From assembly GCA_947579605.1 (NCBI GenBank), contig OX388329.1, positions 335,153-399,152 on the forward strand: DNA of 64,000 nt. Direction: 5' to 3'. Origin of the DNA: Athripsodes cinereus (lineage: Eukaryota > Arthropoda > Insecta > Trichoptera > Leptoceridae). The translations under genes and the position numbers were made by a program. The notes beneath the pieces were generated by a model. It did no database searches, was not told where the DNA came from, and saw nothing but the letters and a program-made list of their open reading frames with translations. Positions 19,997 through 29,435 of the stretch are shown here, piece after piece; position 1 is the first letter of the stretch; each line of letters begins with the position of its first letter.

Positions 19997-20217
19997 ACAT
20001 ATAATTAACTTTCGATTGTTTTATTTTGAAAGTGCAAAATTACAAAAATGACAATTTTTTTATTACAATTCTTTTCTGCTTGTTGCGTTATGAGACTGGA
20101 GAGTCGAATTATAATGGTGATACTAGCATAATTATATTCATAAATTTTGTTTGTCATTAACTTTGTAATGTTAACTGTTGATAGCAATCTGTTTGACAAT
20201 AAAATGAGAGGTATCAA

Positions 20218-20470
20218 TTGGCGACCGATGTGGCGCGGAGGCTAACGCACTTGCCTTTTGAATCACGAGGTCCCGGGTTCGATTCCCGGCCAGGGCAAAA
20301 TGAAGAATGACATTTTTCAAATTATCCAGGGTCTGGGTGTTACGAGTTCAGTGCATTGTATATATGTGTATCGTCGCGTTAGTACCCATAATACAAGATT
20401 CATATCTTAATTTGGGACAAGCTCGATCTGTGTGAATAGTCTATGCATGTCTATTATGTTATGTTAAACC
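20218..20470 (+). mobile_element. SINE-1, tRNA-derived
   Basis: A-box-like gtggcgcggagg near 20229 and a near-perfect B box ggttcgattcc within the T-arm stem ccggg...cccgg (about 20273-20289). The body that follows (aaaatgaagaatgacatttttcaaatt...) is shared with 62.8 kb. The acceptor and D stems do not close as in a working tRNA. RNA polymerase III transcription would be expected from the internal boxes. Confidence 0.75.
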
Positions 20471-20512
20471 TTGTTGAAGATCTAGCTCACAGGATATTAT
20501 TAAACTTTTTAA

Positions 20513-20659
20513 AAATTGACATGAATGACTATGTATACTGTCTTATTGTAACTTAAATTTGAAACACGCTATCGCGATTTCGATATCGCATGGGTACACC
20601 GAAATCAAGTTAGAGTGTTTAAAATTTAAGTAAAACTATACAAAATCATTCAAGACAAT
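20513..20659. mobile_element. Foldback related to the 19.8k insertion
   Basis: The left arm (attgacatgaatgactatgta..cttaaattt) pairs imperfectly with the right arm (aaatttaag...catt-caagacaat). Both this and the 19.8k copy contain acgctatcgcgatttc at the inner arm. No target duplication or tail was found here. Likely an older relative. Confidence 0.5.
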
Positions 20660-21061
20660 ATTTATTTATTTAGTTACTAATTCAATATACGGCAATTGCC
20701 TTTTACAAAAAAATATATTACAAAACAAAATAAAAAATCACATTTCACATAAATATGTTAAATTATAAAAAGATATAAGTACATCTTACATTCAACTGTA
20801 TAACATAATCAAGTGCATCATACATACAGGTATACATACAATAACAACATTATGCATCTATAGGTATCATTACTACTATAGCAAATCCACCGAAATCGAT
20901 AAAGAAAAAAAACAATTTCTACCCAACTTGTGACAATAATATTATGAAAAAACATCAAAATATATACTACAATCGATACATGCTGAACTTGTATTCACTA
21001 GGCATTATTACACATCAAAAATATTAAGTAACCGTTACATAATTATTGCTTATGGGAACTT
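20660..21061 (-). mobile_element. Probable LINE 3' UTR, antisense
   Basis: Begins tttatttatttagttactaa, complement of an (AAAT)n tail, and is AT-rich without frames. Assignment rests on the tail only. Confidence 0.35.
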
Positions 21062-21063
21062 AA

Positions 21064-21358
21064 ATTACGGAGTTAGTTGGAAGACATCGCATTCAAGCGA
21101 TAAACTAACCCTCTGTACATTGAATTGTATAACTTACTTACTTTACTTTTCGTATGACTCGGTGGGTTGATGAATCTTAACCCATGTGGACTGCGTCGTG
21201 TCCTCTACAGTCTTGGCTGTAGTGTCGAGAGCCAGCTCACCGCCTCCGGTCCCGCTTCGTGATTGTATAACTAATATTATCTTTATGATACTTTGTATTG
21301 ATTTGAAATATTGTAACCACTGTACAGTGAAAAATAAATGAATAATAAAATAAAATAG
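21064..21358 (+). mobile_element. TAIL-G copy, split by a 127-bp insertion
   Basis: gagttagttggaagacatcg...gcgataaactaaccctctg and tacattgaattgtataact are followed after the insertion by the matching 3' part, ending accactgtacagtgaaaaataaatgaataataaa. It is the best preserved TAIL-G copy and gives the family its 3' end. Confidence 0.6.
21135..21261 (-). mobile_element. 127-bp insertion with 11-bp target duplication
   Basis: attgtataact occurs at 21124-21134 and 21262-21272. The inserted sequence, read on the minus strand, starts tcacgaagcgggaccggaggc and ends acgaaaagtaaagtaagta. A second copy lies at 39.66-39.80 kb (+). It is the short 3' piece of a retrotransposon family with an (AAGT)-type tail. 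Frames across it are broken in the other copy. Confidence 0.75.
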
Positions 21359-21360
21359 GT

Positions 21361-21538
21361 TCGTCGTCGAGTTCGTCGGTAGCCTGGAGGTAGAGTCTCG
21401 GCCTCTTGAACAAGGGGTCCGCGGTTCGATCCCAGGTGCCGGCAAACTCCCCTTTCACGACACAAGCTTTTAGATTACTGTGGAAGGTGTATAAAGTTGT
21501 ATTTGGGTTTATAACAAAACCCAGATATATCTTTTTTT
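21361..21538 (+). mobile_element. SINE-2, tRNA-derived
   Basis: A-box-like gtagcctggagg and B box ggttcgatccc (ggggtccgcggttcgatccc then aggtgccggcaaac). A conserved body (cccctttcacgacacaagc, ggtgtataa.gttgtatttgg) and a hairpin gggtttataacaaaaccc precede a T/A-rich tail. Six copies are in this window. This one is nearly complete. Confidence 0.8.
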
Positions 21539-21700
21539 AAAAAAAAAGGTGAAATTGTTCTCAATATAATTGCAAATAGACCACTATCTTTAGCAAAGAC
21601 TTCCAATATGCTGGAGAAGATCAAAAGAGTTCTGCTTCTACGACAGGTCTTATAGTATCATTGGAATAGACTCCCCAAGAACCTTCGTAAAAACCAATCA
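21539..21700. other. No gene recognised
   Basis: ttggaatagactccccaaga (about 21660) faintly resembles L2-type W(N)RLP coding sequence, but too little remains to call. Confidence 0.3.
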
Positions 21701-21840
21701 ATAGTCATGTACAGAAGTTCCAAGTTACTTTTTTTGTTGGCACGAAGGGGACGGCTAGCTTGTATGTTTATTGCATGCAGCTGGTCTGCTGGCTACCCTA
21801 CCCGTAGGACATGCAGTGACGGTTTAGTAGTAAAGTTTTA
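21700..21840 (-). repeat. REP-C fragment, antisense
   Basis: gttggcacgaaggggacggc...catgcagctggtctgctggctacccta reverses the REP-C words gtggggtagccagcagatcagc and cctcttcgtgccag at 42.46-42.52 kb. The 64-codon frame here is a by-product. Confidence 0.55.
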
Positions 21841-21933
21841 TATCTTTTCCGTGGCGCAACTGAATGAGGTGACGTTGTCTTTTTTAAGCTTTATATGGTA
21901 GTTTTATGTGTTAAATTTACATAAATCATATAA

Positions 21934-21968
21934 CCTCATACAATGCAAAAATTAAGCATTGTATGAGG
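21934..21968. repeat. Perfect 13-bp hairpin
   Basis: cctcatacaatgc and gcattgtatgagg are exact reverse complements around a 9-nt loop. Confidence 0.75.
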
Positions 21969-22339
21969 CTACCATTTAGATCTTTTAGTTATAATTTTTC
22001 CATTTCACAATAAATCAGAGATTTGTTTTTACGATTATGCTCTATCGGATACCGATATCTTTGGCTTAACTCAGCTTGCGTTCAGGAGACAGGTACAGAT
22101 GAAATAATTTTCATCGTCTGAGGTGCGCTAGTGAGCCGTGTGATGGACACATCCCCCTCCCATAATTTTGTATTATTACTAAAGTTATATATATTATGTA
22201 TCTGTATAACTTTAAATATCTGTGTTTTTGTGTGAATGTGGAATTGACTGTATGTGTGAGCCAGCAAGACGAGTGATTGATGTGTGCGTGTGTGTTTGTG
22301 TTTTTCATATTATTGACTAAAAATTGAAATAATGTAAAT

Positions 22340-22466
22340 TAATTGTGACGCACGGTTTTTGGATGACGACTGAGTGAAATATTTTTTTTTCTACCTTGTA
22401 CATTATACATATATATATATATAGTTGTTATCTGTTGTGTGTTTTTGAATGAATAAATAAATAAAA
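22340..22466 (+). mobile_element. Possible LINE 3' tail
   Basis: Ends gtgtgtttttgaatgaataaataaataaa after a (TA)n patch at 22408-22424. This resembles other LINE 3' ends here. No coding part. Confidence 0.3.
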
Positions 22467-23454
22467 ATTATTTGTAGAAACCTTACGGTTATGAAGGAGT
22501 TTATATTTGAAATCATCTAGTAAGTAAGTACAATGAATGGAATTTTTCTCATTATATCTTCAATTATTGAAGCAATTATAAAACAATCATAAAAATGTTC
22601 AGTTTGTATTAAAGTTAAACAAAGCGAGCTTACTTCTCTGTAAAACATTTCATAACGTTTAAATTCTATGAAAACATTTTCAGTTTATATATTATAAAAA
22701 TATATAAACATTGTGAATCTGAATATTATTCAACACCTGAATACAGTAACTTAACTGACTACACAACAAAGAAAGAAGCCTTGATGGCATTTAGCTATTG
22801 AAAGCTATGCTGGATTTTCACATTAGTACTAAAAATGTATATATTAATCATACCTATAAGATTTTACATTGTTTGTAAACCTAGGCCGATCTTTTTTAAT
22901 GGCCTTATTCTCTTACTTTTATGTTACACAGACGTAAGAGCGTAATGTATGTTTTTTTTTTTATTAATTCATTTATTTATTAATACAATACTTATATGGT
23001 CAAAGTATCCTTTATACTCGTAGTACAGTTGCTAAAAACAAATATACCTAATCAAAACAAAAAAAAATAATGTAAATCAACAGACAATGAAAGCAAACGT
23101 GAACACAGAAGCTGCAGTGGATTCACAATGGAAGACATGTACTTTCGAACAAACTCACTCACAGCACATTTATTCACGATTTACTACAAATAATTGAGGA
23201 TATTGACTTCTACGTTGTAACTATTCTCGGGTAATGCTTTGAACCCTTGTTTGGATCCTGTGTTTCCGAAAGAAACGTTATAGTGTAAAAGAAAATATAG
23301 TTATTTTAGATAAAATTCACTCAAGCCTTCAACAATGTAGCTTCTCATTTACAGTTCATATAAAAGTTAACAATTGTTATATAGATACTTCTCCATCCTT
23401 ACATTGAGAATGCAGATTCACTGTATGAATATTTCAAATGAATAATTAAAAGTG
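22467..23454. other. AT-rich, no gene recognised
   Basis: A (TTTA)-type run near 22950-22985 may mark another degraded tail. Otherwise nothing identified. Confidence 0.45.
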
Positions 23455-23540
23455 AACGACGCCGACGCGACATCGCGACGGCGTGCCGTGGCGGGCGGCG
23501 AAGCTCTCAAGTCTTCAACTGTCGACTGAACAAGTCTGTG
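23455..23540. other. CpG-dense GC-rich island in AT-rich DNA
   Basis: gaacgacgccgacgcgacatcgcgacggcg then tgccgtggcgggcggcgaagc is far richer in CpG than its surroundings. Similar words (acgacgccgcgacatcgcgcg) occur at 32.29 kb. It could be a first exon, a promoter, or a fragment of a GC-rich repeat. No frame or TATA/initiator evidence decides this. Confidence 0.35.
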
Positions 23541-23800
23541 TGCTTGGATTATTTATTTGTTTATTAATAATAATTATTATCAACTAGAACTGAGCATAAC
23601 TTTATAATATACCTTACATCTCTTTGCAATAACTAACTGCAATACTGAGCTTCTTTACATACCTATATATACCAGTGGATGAAATTGAATTTGATATAGA
23701 TACCTACATGTGATACAATCTTGCTGCAGTTGCTTGCGAATTATTTAGTATTTTCATTCCCATCCAACTGTAACATGGGTGTACCTACTTAAATTTTGAT

Positions 23801-23982
23801 TTTTTTTTTTTAAAAAGATATATCTGGGTTTGTTATAAACCCAAATACAACCTTATACACCTTTCACACTAAGCTAAAAGCTTGTGCCGTGAAAGGGGAG
23901 TTTTGCCGGCACCTGGGATCGAACCACGGACCCCTTGTTCTGAAGGCCGAGACTCTACCTCCAGGCTACCGACAAACTCATT
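23801..23982 (-). mobile_element. SINE-2, antisense
   Basis: Reverse complement of the 21.36 kb copy: T-rich tail, gggtttgttataaaccc hairpin, then ggcacctgggatcgaaccac (B box) and cctccaggctaccga (A box). Nearly full length. Confidence 0.8.
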
Positions 23983-24194
23983 TCAGAAAGATTGAATATT
24001 TAAATAATGGGATAATATAGGAATTGGTCGAAAGTTTATATGAAACTAAATTTGATAGTTATTAAATTGATCGAATTTCCATCTTCACTCTTTTACAAAA
24101 TATAATATCGTTTTCATTCTCAATACTTTGTGATTTTTCTATTGTGAGAATTAGTCACTGCGAACATAGTTTATTTTTCTCTCTGTTTGATGTG

Positions 24195-24262
24195 AGGTTT
24201 CTACAACATTGGCGATCACTCTAGCAAGAGCCTTCCTGTGATGCGTCGGTTGGAAGATTTCC
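24195..24262 (-). pseudogene. RTE-c 3' end fragment, antisense
   Basis: The minus strand has ctagagtgatcgccaatgttg, decoding to RVIANV, the C-terminal motif of RTE-c. Confidence 0.5.
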
Positions 24263-24273
24263 TTTCACACACA

Positions 24274-24405
24274 ATATATTTGTAAAAAGTCTATGCCAAA
24301 TAAAATTAAAAAAAATATATAAGTACATATTCTATGATCTATATATTTGTAAAAAGTCTTTGCCAAATAAAATTTAAAAAATATATACATATTCTATGAT
24401 AATCA
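24274..24405. repeat. 67-bp tandem duplication
   Basis: atatatttgtaaaaagtct(a/t)tgcc...tattctatgat occurs twice with starts at 24274 and 24341 and only a few differences. It lies between two RTE-c fragments. Confidence 0.8.
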
Positions 24406-24424
24406 TTTCTTGATTCTTCTCTTT

Positions 24425-24487
24425 CTGTAAGTGCCCTATCAGGTCCCCCTGACGTTGGCGATCACTCTGGCATGTTGCGCAGCCACG
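24425..24487 (-). pseudogene. RTE-c 3' end fragment, antisense
   Basis: The minus strand decodes to HARVIANVRGT followed by a stop and then tagggcac, matching the C-terminus and 3' UTR start at 54.44-54.48 kb. Confidence 0.65.
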
Positions 24488-24539
24488 ATGTGAAATAATT
24501 AATATTAGCTACAAATGTGAACAAGTTCTAGTATTTATT

Positions 24540-24662
24540 AAAAAAATAAGAAAAGAGGAGAGCAAATAAAGTATGTAAGGAAAGATCAATATGGCATTCC
24601 GTTCATTCTGCCTACCCCACTAAAGATACGGCGTGAGGGCAGAATAAAGTTAGTTTAATATA
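24540..24662 (+). mobile_element. RTE-b 3' end fragment
   Basis: aaataaagtatgtaaggaaagatcaat.tggc.ttcc...ctgcctaccccactaaagatacggcgtgag matches the RTE-b C-terminus and stop region at 17.10-17.17 kb. Confidence 0.65.
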
Positions 24663-25338
24663 AATATAAAATAAGACACATATATACCAACGCATAAATA
24701 CTTATACCATAAAAACTTGTTTCGATATAAGAACGAAAAATCACAGAATGAAAGGTGTTCATAAAAATAATATTACATTATTTAGTGCTGATGTAGAGGG
24801 CTGAGAGGGGGTAGATGGGAGGTAGCCAGCGAGTATTCCATTCCCTGATTTCTTCTCTCTTATCGCGGTAGAGTATTTATATTTCTGTCACGTATCAACA
24901 TAGAGTGGTCCTGTCATTAAGAGAGGTGGTGTAACACATACAACTATACACACTCATACATATTATTATATAATATTATACTTATATGTATGTACTTCTA
25001 CAAGTGGCGTACAAAAGGAGTTCACTCGAGGTGAAGACAAAACCTACCCAAAGACTCTGTAATTTGGCAAAACCAATCAGACATTTCGATGAGAGAATCG
25101 TGTTTACACAATGTAATATTGTAGGTACAATTTTCTATTCGGAGAAGTGAAAAAAGGGGTCCCAACCCAACCCAAAGTGGAAATTGGCTGCAGGCTAGCT
25201 TAAATGATCACTTTTGGTGTCAGCTTCTGAGGTATCTGGATAAATGATGGAGTTTTTTTAACGTTATGTACTTAGACATTATCTTGTTTCAAATAAATAA
25301 AATTATGCGCATAATTTTGCGCAATATTATTCTATTAT
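24663..25338. other. No gene recognised
   Basis: Mixed AT-rich sequence with a purine-rich patch at 24795-24835. Nothing identified. Confidence 0.4.
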
Positions 25339-25372
<34 letters not shown>

Positions 25373-25415
25373 TTTATCATCCCTAGGTCCAACCGGACAC
25401 TTGGAATCGTCAGTC
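25339..25415 (-). mobile_element. R1-like LINE 3' end with poly(A), antisense
   Basis: A T run of about 32 (25339-25370) then agtttatcatccctaggtcc and aaccggacacttgg. Reversed, it resembles the 3' UTR end at 3.45-3.49 kb (ccgggtgtccatgactagg...). A very short insertion. Confidence 0.5.
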
Positions 25416-25811
25416 AAAATAACAATTAGTACATGTACATATCAAAAGCACAAAAATTTTCAGAGAGACGTCAGAGAACAATAATTGGTAAAATTTATTT
25501 CAAAATCAATGCTGATCAGAGTGTAAATGGCTCCGAACAGCATTTCGTCAATTTATCTAAATAAAACAAATAATATAACATTGGCAAAACAGTATGATGA
25601 ATAGGTGGAATCGAATGCTGGGCTAAGTGTAAAAGTTTTAGGTCAGCATTCACGTCGATGATTTTTATATGAAATATAATATAAATACAGTGAAGACACC
25701 GAGACAACCAGAGGAATCACCGCGAACAATATAAATGTGCGAATGTGTTTATTTAAACAAACTGTTTTACAAAATAAACGACATTTCAATAAATAAATCT
25801 ATTAGAATTAA
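25416..25811. other. No gene recognised
   Basis: AT-rich. A 63-codon minus-strand frame has no recognisable feature. Confidence 0.4.
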
Positions 25812-25935
25812 TACTATACTATTCCCTCACGCCGTATCCCAAGTGGGGTAGGCAGAGATAATGGAACCCCATATATATCTGTCCTTACATACTTCTTTCG
25901 CTTGTTCTACATAAATACATTTTTTCATGCACGCA
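25812..25935 (-). mobile_element. RTE-b 3' end fragment, antisense
   Basis: ttccctcacgccgtatccca followed by agtggggtaggcagagat, then cttacatacttctttcgctt, is the reverse of the RTE-b C-terminus (AYPTWDTA and upstream codons). Confidence 0.7.
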
Positions 25936-25973
25936 CGTCGATAGACTAACTATTCTTTTTGAAACATGATTTG

Positions 25974-26130
25974 ATCGGTAGCCTGGAGGTAGACTGTCGG
26001 CCTCATCACAAGAGGTGCGTGTTTCAATACCAGTTGCCAGAAAACTCTCCTTTCACGACAAAAGCTTTTAGCTTATTTTGAAAGATATATAAGGTTGTAG
26101 TCGAGTTTTTAATAAAAACCCCGAGTACCT
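25974..26130 (+). mobile_element. SINE-2, diverged copy
   Basis: ggtagcctggaggtagac...gcgtgtttcaataccagttgcc...cctttcacgacaaaagctttt. The B box is mutated (gtttcaatacc), so internal promoter activity is unlikely. Confidence 0.7.
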
Positions 26131-26181
26131 ATGTACCTATTTCATTTTTTTTTATCATTTATTTCAATTTGTCTTTTGTTT

Positions 26182-26350
26182 TATTTTATTGGGTTAGTTG
26201 GAAGATATTGCGTCTCTGCTATAATATCGCCCATTGTGCAAAATTATTTGTTTATACCATATTGTAATGTTTTAATTTTGTCTAAATATTTTCTACAATC
26301 AAGTTTATTGTTAATGTTATTTTTTTTAATCAATAAATATTCTGTGTATA
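26182..26350 (+). mobile_element. TAIL-G copy
   Basis: ttgggttagttggaagatattgcgtct...tatcgcccattgtgc aligns with the TAIL-G block. The 3' part is diverged. A 128-codon frame spanning it (26131-26517) is hydrophobic but unrecognised, and I do not call it a gene. Confidence 0.45.
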
Positions 26351-26754
26351 TTTCTATACCATTTGGTTCACACCAGCAGTTGGGCTTACACAAATGGTAC
26401 ACCACTGTGCGTGAAAGACGCACTTACACATCCACGCACACAAAAATTCGTACTACTAATAAATTTCTATTGATATGGTTACATATATATTGTAATAATG
26501 TAAGTGAGTGTTATTAGTGGTAAAGGTGGATACAGGTAGGTGGAGCTTGCCTCTCTCTCTCTCTGAGGTTTACACGTTACCTCACTTAGTAAAAATCACA
26601 TATAAGTAGGTACCTATACAATACAATATAATCTTTATTATTTATTTCTAGAAGAGTTATTAAGGTTCTGCATAGTTTCCAACCAGGCATCGTTTCAGAA
26701 ATAATCATAAGAAACACTCATTGTTACAAAAATAATACTATACTTTATTATACT

Positions 26755-26952
26755 ATACTTTATCCTCACGCCTGGTTGGTCATGTAGCAAGGCGAGAGGA
26801 TGGCAGGTGGACTTCCAGAATTCTTGAATGGAGGCCGTGAGAGGACAAAAGAAGTGTTGGAAGACCCCAAAAAAGAAGGATCGACGATATTGTCCAGGTG
26901 ATGGGAAAACAGTGGATTCAGCAGTGAAGAGAAAAGGGCTAGCAGGAAGTAA
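26755..26952 (+). pseudogene. RTE-a LINE C-terminal relic
   Basis: Decodes across frames to RLVGHVARREDGRWTSRILEW, RP, DKRSVGRPQKRRIDDIVQVM and GKQWIQ. This is the same C-terminal region as 16.6-17.3 kb. One or two frameshifts; the 96-codon ATG frame drawn through it is only partly correct. Confidence 0.65.
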
Positions 26953-27060
26953 GTATTACCTCACGCCATGTCCCAGATGGGGTAGGCAGAGAGAACGGAA
27001 CGCCATAATTACAGATCTATCCTTACATACTTCTTTTATCTTCCTCTACATTCATCCAGA
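26953..27060 (-). mobile_element. RTE-b 3' end fragment, antisense
   Basis: cctcacgccatgtcccagat then ggggtaggcagagagaacgg is the reversed RTE-b C-terminus. It joins the L2-type element directly at about 27060. Confidence 0.65.
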
Positions 27061-27087
27061 GGCTAGAGTGCAGTACAAAGTGTGTAT

Positions 27088-27318
27088 TTCATTAATTGTA
27101 TCGGCATTTACTTTGTAACACTTCATTTTAAATTATCAAATAAAATAAAATAAATATTTATTATTATTTTGTTTTGTGTTACTGTTGAGTAAGACTAACC
27201 GATCAGCACCTGATGATGCGAACTCGGAGTCCGCGAAACCGGTCGTGCGTTAGTCTTACTCAACAGTAACACAAAACAAAATAATAATAAATATTTATTT
27301 TATTTTATTTGATAATTT
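27088..27318. mobile_element. Penelope-like insertion with hammerhead, copy 27.1k
   Basis: caaagtgtgtat repeats at 27076-27087 and 27319-27330, a 12-bp target duplication whose removal restores the L2 reading frame. The insert is a 42-nt tail (27088-27129, the reverse complement of the 9.9k tail) plus a palindrome with 70-bp perfect arms (27130-27199, 27249-27318). The apex is a hammerhead ribozyme. No protein is encoded. The perfect arms indicate a recent event. Confidence 0.8.
27195..27253 (+). ncRNA. Type I hammerhead ribozyme, intact core
   Basis: Stem I: GCAC (27206-27209) with GTGC (27245-27248), extended by CTAAC/GTTAG and the 70-bp arms across an internal loop. Core CTGATGA 27210-27216, one unpaired T, stem II GCG..CGC with inner ACT/AGT and loop CGG, GAAA 27235-27238. 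Stem III is ACC/GGT with no loop, then C17 at 27244 (GTC site). The palindromic stem III implies action as a dimer, as described for Penelope-like elements. The extra T after CTGATGA departs from the textbook core. Confidence 0.7.
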
Positions 27319-27322
27319 CAAA

Positions 27323-27613
27323 GTGTGTATGTTAGTTAATAAGGCACTGAATGAGGATGCCCCAGTTTATATTGCTGAATTGTGCAGGTTGAGAAATCTA
27401 GGTATGAGGCAGCGTGCCTTGAGATCTGGTCAGTGTGTGTCCTTGGAGTTGGCAGCTCCGCAGAGGAAAAATTTAACAAATTACGAGGATAGAGCCTTTT
27501 CTGTGGCGGGATTCAACCTCTGGAATGGATTACCTCTTGAGCTAAGGCAAGCTGCAGATCTTAAGACATTCAGAAGGGACCTAAAAACTTTTTATTTTAC
27601 TTATTACTTTTAA
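27323..27613 (+). pseudogene. L2/CR1 reverse transcriptase C-terminus
   Basis: 96-residue frame: VNKALNEDAPVYIAELC, then DRAFSVAGFNLWNGLPLELR and FRRDLKTFYF to the stop. FSVA..LWN.LP is the conserved end of L2-type RT proteins. The first codons come from the target duplication and downstream of it; the true frame runs from 27061-27087 across the insertion. All catalytic parts are missing. Confidence 0.78.
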
Positions 27614-27897
27614 ATATTGCATTCTGTTTTATATTCTTGACTTTAAATATTGTATTCTGTTTTACATTATTGACGTGGATACATATTGTATCTAAAATAT
27701 TTGTAACTCAATATAGTATGGAACTTCCGACGTGGATACCTTTATATATCCGAGATCTCTCATTTATCTATGTATTTATGTATGTTTATAATATGACATG
27801 GATGTAATGTCGTAGAATTTAGGAATTGTACAGTTTCCTTGAGGTGCTTTGGCATGTAAACGACACTTTAATATTGTCCAATAATAATAATAATAAT

Positions 27898-28185
27898 TCA
27901 GTTTCTCATACATGCACGCCGATTTCTCTTACTCAACCTGCGGCAGTCCTCAATAATTTGATCCACGTGATCAAGCCACGCGGTTTTTGGACGTTCGCGC
28001 TTCCGCACATCCTTTCTTTCAGACAAGTATACCTTCTTTGTCATTCTTACCTCGTTCATTCGTTCAACATTTCCAAACCACCTTAGTTTATTCACACATT
28101 TTCTGTCCACAACACTCTTCTTGCATCCGCTCATTCTTCTTTTTATATTCCTATTGCATTTCCATTCCATTCCATTTGCTGAGGG
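27898..28185 (-). pseudogene. RTE-b LINE C-terminus, antisense
   Basis: A 90-codon minus-strand frame (28170 to 27898): RRMSGCKKSVVDRKCVNKLR, WFGNVERM, RKRERPKTAWLDHVDQIIED, RRLSKRNRRACMRN. Same region as 16.84-17.09 kb. The last 40 or so codons of the family are missing at its 3' side, where it abuts the L2-b tail. Confidence 0.75.
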
Positions 28186-28269
28186 AAAAATAATGAAAAA
28201 AAAACGAAGAAAAAATTATTTTCGCCTGATTTCTATATTAAAATTCTTAATGTATGTATTTAATATTTT

Positions 28270-29110
28270 TATTACATTACCATGTAGGTCGACATGATTA
28301 GATATGCTGACGACATAGCACTGCTCGCAGACTCCGAGATGGAGCTGAACGAAGCCTTAGGAAAAATGGAAAGTATACTGCTGTCAAAGTACAACATGAA
28401 AATAAATAAAGATAAAACAAAATGTATGGTCGTGGGAAGAGAGGAAACGACTGCGAACATTACCATAAATGGAGTGAGCATCAAACAAGTAAGAGAATTC
28501 GTGTACTTGGGCAGCAGAATAAACCAGGATGGACGCTCCAAATCGGAAATTGTGAGCAGAATAAACCAGGCAAAGATTGCCTTTAACAAAAAATCGAAGA
28601 TATTGGAATCCCCAAATATTGATTTAAGCGTAAGGAAGAACCTTACTAAAGCCTTTGTATGGAGCATTCTGCTCTATGGTTGTGAGACGTGGACCATCAG
28701 CAAGAGTGAAAGCGGACGGTTGGCGGCCTTTGAGATGTGGTGCTACAGACGCATGCTTAAGATCCATTGGTCGGAACACGTCGAAAACGCAGAAGTATTA
28801 ACCAGGGTAGGCGAAAAAAGGCAACTTCTTAAGAGAATCGGCCAACAACGAGCTAACTGGATTGGCCACAACATCAGGCACCCAGGAATACTCATCGGCA
28901 TCGCGGAGGGTAAGACCGAGGGGACAAATGGCAGAGGCCGACCAAGAGACGCATGTATGGACCAACTGAAGAGGGACATGAACTGTGGCTCATACGTAGG
29001 GCTGAAAAGACTGGCTGAAAACAGAGAGGAATGGAGAAGAAAAACCAAACTCGTTGCAGACCAATCTAATGGATTGTAACTTATTATATACCATGTATAT
29101 TATTTCGTTG
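28270..29110 (+). mobile_element. RTE-d LINE, 5' truncated
   Basis: RT frame 28294-29079 plus a short 3' end. Antisense relatives at 36.84-37.10 kb and 4.7 kb. Truncation lies just before the catalytic motif. Confidence 0.8.
28294..29079 (+). pseudogene. RTE-type reverse transcriptase, palm to C-terminus
   Basis: 261 residues without a lesion. YADDIALLAD at residues 4-13 is the catalytic YADD. NKDKTKCMVVG (about 39-49), REFVYLGSRI, the thumb segment FVWSILLYGCETWTISK (about 117-133), FEMWCYRRMLKIHW, and the C-terminal ANWIGHNIRHPG, GRGRPRDACMDQL follow in the usual order of RTE-like elements. The fingers, the first palm motif and the APE endonuclease are absent. Its good preservation argues for a young insertion. 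Confidence 0.82.
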
Positions 29111-29146
29111 GTAAATTATTAATTATTATTATTTTTTTTTTTATTT

Positions 29147-29182
29147 TGTCTATGTTTTAAACAGCGTTTTAAAACATAGACA
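29147..29182. repeat. 15-bp inverted repeat
   Basis: tgtctatgttttaaa (29147-29161) and tttaaaacatagaca (29168-29182) form a perfect hairpin with a 6-nt loop. Confidence 0.7.
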
Positions 29183-29283
29183 GAAACCAATATACTATAT
29201 AAACAATAAAACAAAAATCTATGATTGAACAATTTTATTTGAATACAAGTATTTTTACTGTCGGAAAATAATTGATCGTCAAC

Positions 29284-29435
29284 TCTTGTCTGAAAGTTTA
29301 CGATACTTGACATCTAAAATTCAGCGATAAAGTTTGCCACCGATCCTGAATGTCTTGAATTTTTAGGGCACAGAAAGGACAGCTTCAATTATTAACTGGT
29401 CTACTGCTACCTTGTGGGATATGGCATGATGTTGT
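29284..29435 (-). repeat. REP-C copy, antisense
   Basis: aaaattcagcgataaagtttgccaccgatcctgaatgtctt reverses the REP-C core at 42.53-42.58 kb, and ctaccttgtgggatatggcatgat matches its 5' end. Confidence 0.6.

Larger units (their letters stand above)
27061..27895 (+). mobile_element. L2/CR1-type LINE (L2-b), split by a Penelope-like insertion
   Basis: Coding starts at 27061-27087 (ARVQYKVC) and resumes in the right frame at 27331 (MLVNKALNED). The frame ends at 27613, followed by a 3' UTR with ggtgctttggcatgtaaacgacac and the tail attgtccaataataataataat. Copies of the 3' UTR lie at 46.5 (-), 47.0 (+) and 48.5 kb (-). Confidence 0.8.

Noticed and set aside
20218..20292. Functional tRNA gene
   Set aside because: The B box and T arm are excellent, but the acceptor stem does not close and a long repeated body follows, shared with 62.8 kb. 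It is a tRNA-derived SINE.
26131..26517. 128-codon membrane protein
   Set aside because: Hydrophobicity comes from T-rich sequence, and the frame runs through a TAIL-G copy.
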